From: Clostridium sp. JN-9 | GTDB taxonomy: Bacteria > Bacillota > Clostridia > Clostridiales > Clostridiaceae | NCBI RefSeq assembly: GCF_004103695.1 | Contig: NZ_CP035280.1 | Span: 1,984,001 to 2,048,000 of the forward strand | Direction of reading: 5' to 3' | Length of the DNA stretch: 64,000 bases | Part shown: piece after piece, positions 33,307-42,201 of the stretch | Layout of the letters: each line of letters starts with the position of its first letter | How positions within the stretch are numbered: position 1 is the stretch's first letter | Notes under the pieces: model-generated | The model's database searches: none | Told to the model about the DNA's origin: nothing | What the model saw: the letters and a program-made list of their open reading frames with translations, nothing else | Made by a program: the position numbers and the translations under genes

Positions 33307-35273
33307 TTACTTATAGCCCTTTCATAAGTCCTTTTTATTTTTCCAAGCTTAAGACAGCTGTATATTTTTACCCTTTTAAATGAGAATTTCATATAGGATT
33401 TCTGTGAAATTATATTATGAGGATATATACCCACATAGGCATACTTTCTGCCTAAATTGCTTGACCTTTGCAGCCTTCGGAATATGGAATATTCATGAAC
33501 GCCTTTTCCTCTGTGCTTTTTAAAGGTATAATCATCAAAGAAATAAACAGAATCCTGTGGAACACTTATAACTGCACCTGTAATTGATTCAGTAACATCA
33601 CTGTATGCCATATTAAAGTATCCCATTATTTCTTCATCTTTATAAACTATGAACACGCTTTCATTATTACTGCTTAGTCTTTCCTTAAGAATTTCATATT
33701 TGTTTTCATCTATTTCATCTGAATAGCTTTTCATCATTTTATTTAATCTTTCTAAATTTAATTTTCCAAAGCTTAAGCCATGACTTCGATATATATATTC
33801 ATCCAGTATATCAGCTTTATAAATATATACCTTAAAGTAAAATCTTCTTATAATTTTCAATATAATATCATAGGAAAACAGTTTGAATTTAATACAAAGC
33901 GCAATATATGATATACATATAATTATATTTAGTAAAAACTCTATTGCTAAATTATTCACATTAAGCTTAAATATCATATAAATAAAATACAGTACTAAAA
34001 ATATAAAGCCATATTTATATGGATCAAAAAAGCTTATTTTAAGGTCATAATATTTTTTTCCAATACGGTAATATAGAATATCTGAAATAAAATATGCTAT
34101 ACATGTTGCTGCTGCAGCGCCATAAATACCAAACTTGGGAATCAGCATGAAATTAAATATTACATTAAATACTGCAGATATTGTAATAATAAATGAGTTC
34201 ATAAACATTTTATTTTCTATAAGAAGCCCTAATATATAAAATTCTGACAGTCCGCATAGATAGTAGGAAAATGCAATGAGAGCAACAACTTTATAGGACT
34301 CACTGTATTCCTTTGTGGACAATAATTTTATTGCTGTATCTGCAAAAACTGATAAACCCAGCACCATAAACCAGCCTATGAAGTTGAAATGATTATATAT
34401 TTTTTTAATTCTTGACTTAGCATCAGATTCCTTATAGGTTGAAAATTTAAAAGGTGTAAAGGAGGATGCAAATGGAGTCAAAAGAAGAGGCTGTATTATC
34501 ATTCCTATTTTGTATCCCATGGAGTATACTGCCACAGCTGTCAGGTTAAGCATTCCTTTTATGAAATATCTGTCGATAAGTGTCAAAACCCAGGATGAAA
34601 TCTGGCCAGGAATAAGTCCGATGCCAAAATGAAGCATTTTTTTTAGCTGATTTTTTGATAAAATAAACTTATAATTGTGTATATCCATGATGAATAATAC
34701 AATAAAATCTATAGAAAAAGAAATAAGCTGTGCCCTGTACACTCCCAAAATACCATAGTGATCCATTACCAGATAATAATAAGTAAAGCAAAGTGTTAAT
34801 ATTATTTGAGATAAATTAATTATGCATACCTTTTTTGCCTTAAAAAGCATTGAGTAATAGCTTGTATAAATTGTTATGAGACATGAAATTATAGAGTTTA
34901 TAATTACATATTTAACATAAATTACGCCTAAATTGTCTCCCCTAAAAGCCAGGTCTGCAATGGGTTTATTTAATAAATATGCAAATACGAAGCAGCATAA
35001 AGCTCCCCACATCATGGAAAAATTCAGGGCAGTATTTTTTAATTTATTTTTATCTTCAACTTCATTAAAAAATCTGCTAAGTCCCGAGAATATGCCTAAA
35101 GTTATAAATATAGTTAAAAAGCTCTGTAGAGAGCTCACCAGATTAAACTGTCCAAACTCTGCAGATGTCATATTTCTTGTATATATCGGTATGAGTATTA
35201 AATTTATGATTTGTGTTAATATAGATGACACCAAATAAATAAAGGAGTTTGATATAAACTTTTTGTTATCCAT
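33303..35273 (-). CDS. Wzx-type flippase fused to a GNAT acetyltransferase domain
   Basis: 656 aa, well over the ~420-480 aa of a normal Wzx. Residues ~1-440 are a polysaccharide-export flippase of the MATE/MOP group with about 12 membrane helices (SSILTQIINLILIPIYTRNM at the N-terminus). Residues ~480-656 form a soluble GNAT-like domain: VFIVYKDEEIMGYFNM, DDYTFKKHRGKGVHEYS (the acetyl-CoA pyrophosphate loop region, RGKG) and NIISQKSYMKFSFKRV. The fusion could modify the lipid-linked repeat unit as it is exported. It overlaps the next gene upstream by eight bases. Confidence 0.82.
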   Translation of the reverse strand: MDNKKFISNSFIYLVSSILTQIINLILIPIYTRNMTSAEFGQFNLVSSLQSFLTIFITLGIFSGLSRFFNEVEDKNKLKNTALNFSMMWGALCCFVFAYLLNKPIADLAFRGDNLGVIYVKYVIINSIISCLITIYTSYYSMLFKAKKVCIINLSQIILTLCFTYYYLVMDHYGILGVYRAQLISFSIDFIVLFIMDIHNYKFILSKNQLKKMLHFGIGLIPGQISSWVLTLIDRYFIKGMLNLTAVAVYSMGYKIGMIIQPLLLTPFASSFTPFKFSTYKESDAKSRIKKIYNHFNFIGWFMVLGLSVFADTAIKLLSTKEYSESYKVVALIAFSYYLCGLSEFYILGLLIENKMFMNSFIITISAVFNVIFNFMLIPKFGIYGAAAATCIAYFISDILYYRIGKKYYDLKISFFDPYKYGFIFLVLYFIYMIFKLNVNNLAIEFLLNIIICISYIALCIKFKLFSYDIILKIIRRFYFKVYIYKADILDEYIYRSHGLSFGKLNLERLNKMMKSYSDEIDENKYEILKERLSSNNESVFIVYKDEEIMGYFNMAYSDVTESITGAVISVPQDSVYFFDDYTFKKHRGKGVHEYSIFRRLQRSSNLGRKYAYVGIYPHNIISQKSYMKFSFKRVKIYSCLKLGKIKRTYERAISK

Positions 35274-36369
35274 TTTTTCTCCTAAAATACCTTTTTTTTA
35301 GTTTATACAGCTTTTTTAGAATCCTGCCTTTTAAAGTTTTCACATTCCACATATCCAGTTCATAATCCAGCATAAAATCATCAGCCCATTCAAACTTCCA
35401 GAAATATCTGCCTGCGCCAAAGTCAAAAATGTCTGCCATATTGTTTTCAAAAAGATATTCAGCTATTTTTAAGTTTATTATTTTCCCCAGGTTATATTTT
35501 TCATATGAAGGATCATAAGCCGTATTCCACATATGGAGAATCCTTTTGTATAAATAACATGTTTCATATATTAATATATTTCCATTTTTATCTTCAATTA
35601 CAAAAGTTATTACATTAGAATTGTGATTAAAAATATTTTTTACGAATTCAGAGTGAAATTCATCTTCATATAAGCTGGATCTTCCCTTTCTGCCTTTTGC
35701 TTCAATTAAATAATTCTGCTCATTTATATGAAGCTTTGATATTCTATCATATACATCCTCATTTTCATTACAAATAACTCTAAAGCTGTAATCTACTTTT
35801 CTCTGCAGTTTATTTGAATACTGCTTTGCATTGGAACTTGCAAATTCTTTTTTATAGTCCTGAAATGATTTAAACCTGTTAAACCTTAAAATGGGACATT
35901 CAATTAAATATTTGAAATCCATATTGTGTTTTTTATTTTTTAGCATATAGGCAGACAGCTTTGAATCAGCTTTTATATGTGTTAATTTAATTCTTTCAAA
36001 TTGTCTGCTCTCACTTTCTACAAAATTAAATATTTTTTTAATAATGGTATCTGATTTTATTTCACAGTTTCTGTCTAATAATATTCCAAGATAATCTCCT
36101 GTTCCTAAGAATTCAAGGAGTTTATATGAAAACAGCTTTTCATTTACCTTTTTTATAACAAATGGTGCTATGGCTATAACTTGACCATTTTCCTTAACTG
36201 CCACTATAAACAGCTGCCTTATATTTTCATTTTTATATACATTCCACCATATCCAGTTGTATTCAAAAGTGCTGTAATAGGTTACATCCTTATCCATCTG
36301 CTGAAGTCTTTCCCATGGTTCCTTAAGTTTATAAAATTCTTCAGTGGTTGTTATTAATTTTATATCCAT
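35266..36369 (-). CDS. CelD/BcsL-type GNAT acyltransferase
   Basis: 367 aa. The layout matches GNAT proteins of the CelD/BcsL (FemAB-like) group: N-terminal LKEPWERLQQMDKDVTYYSTFEYNW, the VAVKENGQVIAIAPFVI strand pair and a C-terminal AYDPSYEKYNLGKIINLKIAEYLF. These occur in exopolysaccharide loci and probably acylate sugars. The protein ends KKRYFRRKNG and is basic. It is directly followed by the flippase-GNAT fusion, so two acyltransferase domains are encoded next to each other. Confidence 0.78.
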   Translation of the reverse strand: MDIKLITTTEEFYKLKEPWERLQQMDKDVTYYSTFEYNWIWWNVYKNENIRQLFIVAVKENGQVIAIAPFVIKKVNEKLFSYKLLEFLGTGDYLGILLDRNCEIKSDTIIKKIFNFVESESRQFERIKLTHIKADSKLSAYMLKNKKHNMDFKYLIECPILRFNRFKSFQDYKKEFASSNAKQYSNKLQRKVDYSFRVICNENEDVYDRISKLHINEQNYLIEAKGRKGRSSLYEDEFHSEFVKNIFNHNSNVITFVIEDKNGNILIYETCYLYKRILHMWNTAYDPSYEKYNLGKIINLKIAEYLFENNMADIFDFGAGRYFWKFEWADDFMLDYELDMWNVKTLKGRILKKLYKLKKRYFRRKNG

Positions 36370-36372
36370 TTT

Positions 36373-37635
36373 TCATACCCCTTTATTTTGCATGTGTAAG
36401 GATAATTTCTGCTGGTTTGATAAATTTATAAATAACATAATAATAAAGCAGAGTATTGCCATTGAATCCGTTCCCAGATTAGCTAACCCATTGTTACTAT
36501 TTGCATAAATAAACAGCCCTAAATAATTAAATAAAATAAACCAATGCTTGTTTCTAAAAAAAGTTATGAAAGGATATAAAAATATTAAAGCATAAATCAA
36601 ACCTGTTTCTATAATTCCATAATCATAAGCAAGCATAATGGGCGGATATTCGAAGTTTTCAGCTCCTGTCATTGCATTTACAGTTATATTCCTTGAGTTT
36701 CCTGCACCTGCGCTTGTAATCCAGTTAGGCTTAATGCCCAATCTGATAACCTCCTTTAGTACATCATTTCTGCCTGAACTTATATCATTAGTTTCAATAC
36801 CTATTTGGAATCTTTCAAAAAGGTTATTCTTAAAGATACTGCTGTTAAATAATATTGAAATGGTAATCATGAAAAATATAAAATACAAAAACTTATGCTT
36901 TTTAATTCCGCTGCAAAATATGAAAAGAAAGCATCCAATTACTAATGCAGTTTTGCTGCCGCTTAAAATTAATCCAATAAGGGTTATTATAAGTAAAATA
37001 TAATCATTATAATAATTTTTATGAGATCTGTTATATACCTTATTGGCAGTATAAAAAATTATATATAATTCAGCATTATGTAATGGATGCCCAAAAAAAG
37101 AATACATTCTGTATATATAGCCATGCTCAGAGTTAATAAGTAATTGCAGCTCTCCATATGCCAAATTATCTGCTATAAACAGCTGTAAAGCTCCATTGGT
37201 AAGATAATCGATAATGCCATATATAGTTAATAAAATTATGATAAAATTAAATATTTTTAAGAATATTTCAGTTATTGTATTTATTGAATCTAATTCATAG
37301 GCAATAAGCATCAGTGGAAATGCATTGGTGATAAAAAATAATAAAAATGAATTTGTATTTATATTGCCAAATAATGAATTAGCAAATAATAATCCCATTA
37401 TAATAATTATTAAGAAAATTGTTTTAAGGTTTATTTTCTCTCTTTTCATATAATATATAAATAATAAAGTAACTGACATGATAAACAAAAAGTTTATATA
37501 CCAGATATTTGACTGATTATTTGACAGCTTATATATAAGCAGCATCCTTGGTGTCTCATTTAACAAAAAAATTGAGAGAATTAATACTATCCATAATACT
37601 TTTTCTTTTTTTAAATTTAATGGGGCATATTCCAA
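36373..37635 (-). CDS. O-antigen-polymerase-like (Wzy) membrane protein
   Basis: 420 aa with about 10-12 membrane helices and a large external loop near residues 290-330 (FQIGIETNDISSGRNDVLKEVI), the site of activity in Wzy/WaaL-type proteins. It probably links repeat units delivered by the flippase encoded two genes on. The start appears to be TTG with only a weak site (GTGGTG). Very high AT content is normal for this class. Confidence 0.78.
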   Translation of the reverse strand: MEYAPLNLKKEKVLWIVLILSIFLLNETPRMLLIYKLSNNQSNIWYINFLFIMSVTLLFIYYMKREKINLKTIFLIIIIMGLLFANSLFGNINTNSFLLFFITNAFPLMLIAYELDSINTITEIFLKIFNFIIILLTIYGIIDYLTNGALQLFIADNLAYGELQLLINSEHGYIYRMYSFFGHPLHNAELYIIFYTANKVYNRSHKNYYNDYILLIITLIGLILSGSKTALVIGCFLFIFCSGIKKHKFLYFIFFMITISILFNSSIFKNNLFERFQIGIETNDISSGRNDVLKEVIRLGIKPNWITSAGAGNSRNITVNAMTGAENFEYPPIMLAYDYGIIETGLIYALIFLYPFITFFRNKHWFILFNYLGLFIYANSNNGLANLGTDSMAILCFIIMLFINLSNQQKLSLHMQNKGV

Positions 37636-37673
37636 TTTAACACCACATTTCTATTATTATTTTCATGTACCTT

Positions 37674-38702
37674 TTATGAATCCAGCTCTTTATAAATATC
37701 TAAAATTTTTTCAGCATTATTTGGCAGTTCAATGTTTTTAATTTTCCCCTGGTATAAATCATAATTTTTTATTACTTCAGCTGTTTTTATATATAAATCA
37801 TCTATTTGTCTTGCTTTAAAAATTATTGTACCCTCAGGCCTGCTGCATACATCACTAGCTATAGATGGGACTTTATAATATAATGCCTCAGCAATGGAAA
37901 CCCCATAGCCGTCGGCGTTAGTTGGTCTTATGAATAAGCTGCTTTTTTTCAGTATTGGATAAAATTCAGTGTCATTTACTTCAAATATTAATATATTTTT
38001 TTCAAGTTCATAATTTATAATTTTATTTTTCAAGTCATTATAATATGACCTTTCCTGCTGACTTTGCATACTAGTTCCAAGTAGTGCTATAAATAAACTC
38101 ACATTGTAATGTTCATATTTTAATTTCCTAATAAGTTCAATAAGCATATCTATACCGTACAAATCCTGATCTTTATAAAAGGTTATCCATCCATTTGCAC
38201 TTATTAAGAATTCAGCGTTATTTATAAAATTCCATACAAAGGAAGGTATATTAACAGAATCATTTTCATCCTCTATTGGATTAATATATGATGGAATGAA
38301 GGCTAAGTTACTGGCAGCTATACCATAGGATATAAGCTCCTTAAGTGTTTTTGGGTTGATGCATATAATTTTATTTATTTTCTTAAGGCTGAATAATAAT
38401 AACCTTTTTATAAAAAGGCTTGATTGTTCCAGCTGGTCATGTAAGCTTTCACCATGAATAGTTAAAATGATTTTCTTATGAAACATTGCAAGAAAGCCCA
38501 TTAAAATTCTCTTTTTTTTACCTATACTGTGAAAGTGTATAATTTCGCCCTTTAAAAGGGGTGCTTTTAAAAAAGCTTTTTTATTATCCTCATATACTTC
38601 CACATCCACCCCCTTGCTTCTCAGGTATTTTTTCATTCTCTTTATATGCACTGAAATCCCACCATAGGGCGGCGGATATGGGCCAATAATATTAACCTTC
38701 AT
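37674..38702 (-). CDS. glycosyltransferase family 4-type
   Basis: 342 aa. It opens with MKVNIIGPYPPPYGGISVHIKR, the nucleotide-loop start of GT-B enzymes. The donor-site segment is FIRPTNADGYGVSIAEALYYKVPSIASDV, with the E-x(7)-E-like pattern common in GT4. It adds a sugar to the lipid-linked repeat unit on the cytoplasmic side. The sugar cannot be told. Confidence 0.88.
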   Translation of the reverse strand: MKVNIIGPYPPPYGGISVHIKRMKKYLRSKGVDVEVYEDNKKAFLKAPLLKGEIIHFHSIGKKKRILMGFLAMFHKKIILTIHGESLHDQLEQSSLFIKRLLLFSLKKINKIICINPKTLKELISYGIAASNLAFIPSYINPIEDENDSVNIPSFVWNFINNAEFLISANGWITFYKDQDLYGIDMLIELIRKLKYEHYNVSLFIALLGTSMQSQQERSYYNDLKNKIINYELEKNILIFEVNDTEFYPILKKSSLFIRPTNADGYGVSIAEALYYKVPSIASDVCSRPEGTIIFKARQIDDLYIKTAEVIKNYDLYQGKIKNIELPNNAEKILDIYKELDS

Positions 38703-38713
38703 TAAAACACTAC

Positions 38714-40039
38714 CTATCTAATGTTATTTATAATATATCTCACCTTACCTGACTTTGTTTTTGATATTCTATTATCAATTACCAATAAAATATCAAACAT
38801 ATTGCCCCATTCGGCCCTTTTGGATTTTAGAATTTTTTCTTTTACATCAAGGTTAAAGCTGTCCTTTGGTTTTACATGAATTTCAATTTTTCCTGGTTCA
38901 TTTTGTACTATCTGAACAATATCTACATACTTCCATGTATAATCATCCATGTCAATATTTATTCCGTGTATTTTATCACCATGTTTAGTAATTAAAAATT
39001 CCTCAACTCTTCCCTGTAAATTTGATATAATTCCATTTTCTATTTTTCCTATATCATGGGTGTTATATCTTATTAAGGGCATGGCATAATTCCAGTAGGA
39101 TGTGCCAACTATTTCAGGAAGGCCATCCTCATTTATAATGTTTTCACTGTAACCATATATATCATCGCATTTATAACATATTTCATTATTTTGGAATATT
39201 CCCCAGGCAAGATTGCTCCTTTCACTTAGCCCATAATGAAATATTATGGGTACATTTTTAAATACTAATTGTGATAAATTTAATACATCCTTATTTACAG
39301 CTTCTGAAGCTAAAAATATGCCTTGTACATTATCAAGATTTAGATTGTTTTCTTTCATATATTGAAGCAGATATTGAAATGATGATGGATAACAATGAAA
39401 AAATGCTGGTTTGAATTCTTTTATTTTATTAAAGATTTCATCTATGCATTTGTAGTTTAGATGATTAGGACATATTATCATCTTGTCCCCAACATATGAA
39501 CATGGGTATTCATTATCTTTTTTTATTCCTTCAACTGCCATCCTCACAATTTTAGAATTATCTTTGTAGCCTAATTTGCCCCATTTGTAATCAAAAAAAC
39601 TTTTTTCCAGCAATTCTTCTCTCCTGGTTCTCCATAAATCTATTCCTGGTCCTGTGGATCCGCTGGTTTTGTTGTGTATTAATTTGTCTTTATTAAATTT
39701 TATATTTACAAAGTCATCAGCATTTTCAATGACTGTTTTCTTATCTATATATGGGAATTTCTGAAGCATTTCAAATGCATTTTCTTCAGTTATATCTTCA
39801 CTTAAGATTCCTAAATTTAATTTTTTATAATAGGGTACATATTCCAGAGCTTCTTTTAATAAATTACACAGCCTTTCATTTCTAAATTCATCTATATTTA
39901 AATTGTTAGAATCCAGCATCCTTTTTATTTTAAAATAATCCTTGGGATAATATAATTTCCTAGGTATTCTGTTTTTTGCTTTTACAGCTAAGCAGTATAA
40001 GTCATTGTTTTCTTTTATTGCATTTTTAATTTTATTCAA
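38714..40039 (-). CDS. CapK-like adenylate-forming enzyme
   Basis: 441 aa. The AMP-binding loop HNKTSGSTGPGIDLWRTR lies near residue 125. IFLASEAVN and FHYGLSERSN follow, then RYNTHDIGKI near residue 325. This is the phenylacetate-CoA ligase/CapK group often seen in capsule loci, proposed to activate an acyl group for transfer to the glycan. The neighbouring acyltransferases fit that. TTG start with GGGGGTGATAAG upstream. Confidence 0.82.
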   Translation of the reverse strand: MNKIKNAIKENNDLYCLAVKAKNRIPRKLYYPKDYFKIKRMLDSNNLNIDEFRNERLCNLLKEALEYVPYYKKLNLGILSEDITEENAFEMLQKFPYIDKKTVIENADDFVNIKFNKDKLIHNKTSGSTGPGIDLWRTRREELLEKSFFDYKWGKLGYKDNSKIVRMAVEGIKKDNEYPCSYVGDKMIICPNHLNYKCIDEIFNKIKEFKPAFFHCYPSSFQYLLQYMKENNLNLDNVQGIFLASEAVNKDVLNLSQLVFKNVPIIFHYGLSERSNLAWGIFQNNEICYKCDDIYGYSENIINEDGLPEIVGTSYWNYAMPLIRYNTHDIGKIENGIISNLQGRVEEFLITKHGDKIHGINIDMDDYTWKYVDIVQIVQNEPGKIEIHVKPKDSFNLDVKEKILKSKRAEWGNMFDILLVIDNRISKTKSGKVRYIINNIR

Positions 40040-40058
40040 CTTATCACCCCCATGAATA

Positions 40059-42185
40059 TTAATTTTTCATAAGCTGACTTTGAACAAAATAGCTTATTTC
40101 ACTGGCCTGCCTTAATTGCCATAAAGGTATGCTGTACTTATCTCCATTTTTTATGGCTTTAGCAAATTCCATTAACTCTTCGTAATGACCTTTATCTGAA
40201 GATCTGCTTTCAGCATTTAATATCCTTATGCCATAGCCATTAATTTTTTTGTAATCATCTATGGTTATAATTTTATTGTCAAAGTAAATCTGGCAGAATT
40301 CCTTTGGATATTCATTGTTTCCAAGGGAAGTGTAGGTTAATGTGCAAAGTGAACCATCACCATATTTTAAAGTTATTACTGCATTATCATTGTGTGAAAT
40401 ATTTTTTGTTTTTGGTGAAATACTGTCCACGGAAATACTTTGGACCTTTGCATCGGTAAAGTAGCTAAATAAATCAAATATATGGCAGCCTTCTCCTATT
40501 ATTCTGCCGCCGCCTTCTTCTGAGTGCACCCAGTTGTTAAGTGGAATATAACCAGCATTCATCTGGTAATTTATTATCATTGGATTTACTCTGTTTTTAA
40601 TATATTCTTTAGCTTCAGCAGCATATTTGGAAAATCTTCTGTTAAAACCAACGGTGTAAGGTACCTTTGTTTCTTCAATGGTTTTAAGCACTTCATGCAT
40701 TTCTTCCATGTTTAATGCCATAGGTTTTTCCACAAACACTGCTTTTCCTTTTTTCATAGCTTGTATTGCCATGTCTGCATGAACATTATGCCTTGTACAA
40801 ATCATCACCATATCCACATTATCATCATTGAGTATTTCATTATATTCAGTTGCAGCATATTTTGCTCCATATTGCTTAGCTATTGTAACTGCATTTGAAC
40901 CTGTCCTGCTCATTACAGCATATATATTAAAAATATCACTTAATTTTTTAAGGTTTGGCAGATGTATTGCTTTAGCAAAGCCACCTGCTCCCACCAGTGC
41001 CACATTAATTTTCCCTTCTTTTTTGTATGGCTCAGCATTTATTGAAACTATTCTGCTTAATTGGCGCTGTTCTTCGCCGTATTTAAGCAGCACTATAAGA
41101 GGTTTATTTTCAGGATTTTTAAGTGTGCTATATGCCTCAGGTGCTTTTTCAGCTTCATATATCTTTTCAATTAATGGCTCCAGATTTATTTTTTTATCTG
41201 CTGCAAGTCTCAGATATTCCTCCATATTTCTGTTTTCTGTCCATCTCACATAACCATAGGGGTAATCAATAGATTTTTCCTCATAGTTTGCATCATATCT
41301 GCCAGGACCATAAGAGGTGGAAATTATAAAATCCAGTTCCTTCTCATACATATCCTCTCTTTTATAAACACTTCCTATTACACCTGCCAGGACAACCTTT
41401 CCTTTTCTTCTGCACATTTTAAATGCCTGTGATAAAATCTCATTAGAGCTTGAGGATGCTGTTATTATAACTGTGTCTGCTCCATAGCCCTGTGTGATTT
41501 TTTCTACTTCCGCTGCAGCATTACATTTTGCTGAATTAATAACATAGTCACAGCCTGCTTCCTTTGCAATATTTAACCTTCTTTCATCTATATCAATTCC
41601 TATAACACTGCATCCCGAAGTTTTCAACATCTGAGCAGAAAGCTGTCCTAATATTCCAAGGCCTATTATAACTGCAGTTTCTCCAAGCCTTAAATCTGCC
41701 CTTCTCACTGCCTGCATTGCTATTCCTCCCAGTGCCACTGTGGAGCCCCATTCCATACTTAAATTGTTAGGCATTTTCATTACAAGGTTTCTTGGCACAT
41801 CTATATATTCTGCATGGTTTGCATGAGAGGCTCCTGCGCAGGCAGCTCTGTCTCCTATTTTTAAATCCTGAACATTTTTGCCAAGGCCCATTATTATACC
41901 CGCCGCACTGTAACCTGTGGGCTTGGGGGATTCCATTTCATATACCTTAGTAAGAATTGAGTCTATACCTTCCTTTTTAAATATATTCAAAGCCTTTTTT
42001 ATCTTTTCAGGCTGTTCCATTGCCTTTTTAACCAATGATTTTCCGGATTCCTGAACTCCTGTGATTTCTGTTCCTGCGCTGATGCAGGAATATAACACCT
42101 TTACTAAAACCCCATTATCTGAAACCACAGGTGCCGGTACCTCTGATACCATTACCTGGCCTTTCTTAACTAATACCTGTTTCAC
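40059..42185 (-). CDS. bi-domain oxidoreductase: zinc-ADH-like plus Gfo/Idh/MocA
   Basis: About 708 aa from GTG at 42185. That start has GGAG nine bases upstream and gives the family N-terminus VKQVLVKKGQ; the longer ATG frame lacks a site. Residues ~1-375 are a zinc-alcohol-dehydrogenase-like domain (GETAVIIGLGILGQLSAQ). Residues ~395-708 are a Gfo/Idh/MocA domain with NVALVGAGGFAKAIHLPNL, ICTRHNVHADMA and the catalytic EKPMALN. These fused enzymes usually sit beside a heparinase II/III protein in polysaccharide loci, as here. They are thought to act on sugar 4,6- or 3-keto intermediates. Confidence 0.85.
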   Translation of the reverse strand: MKQVLVKKGQVMVSEVPAPVVSDNGVLVKVLYSCISAGTEITGVQESGKSLVKKAMEQPEKIKKALNIFKKEGIDSILTKVYEMESPKPTGYSAAGIIMGLGKNVQDLKIGDRAACAGASHANHAEYIDVPRNLVMKMPNNLSMEWGSTVALGGIAMQAVRRADLRLGETAVIIGLGILGQLSAQMLKTSGCSVIGIDIDERRLNIAKEAGCDYVINSAKCNAAAEVEKITQGYGADTVIITASSSSNEILSQAFKMCRRKGKVVLAGVIGSVYKREDMYEKELDFIISTSYGPGRYDANYEEKSIDYPYGYVRWTENRNMEEYLRLAADKKINLEPLIEKIYEAEKAPEAYSTLKNPENKPLIVLLKYGEEQRQLSRIVSINAEPYKKEGKINVALVGAGGFAKAIHLPNLKKLSDIFNIYAVMSRTGSNAVTIAKQYGAKYAATEYNEILNDDNVDMVMICTRHNVHADMAIQAMKKGKAVFVEKPMALNMEEMHEVLKTIEETKVPYTVGFNRRFSKYAAEAKEYIKNRVNPMIINYQMNAGYIPLNNWVHSEEGGGRIIGEGCHIFDLFSYFTDAKVQSISVDSISPKTKNISHNDNAVITLKYGDGSLCTLTYTSLGNNEYPKEFCQIYFDNKIITIDDYKKINGYGIRILNAESRSSDKGHYEELMEFAKAIKNGDKYSIPLWQLRQASEISYFVQSQLMKN

Positions 42186-42201
42186 AATATCACGCTCCAT
42201 T

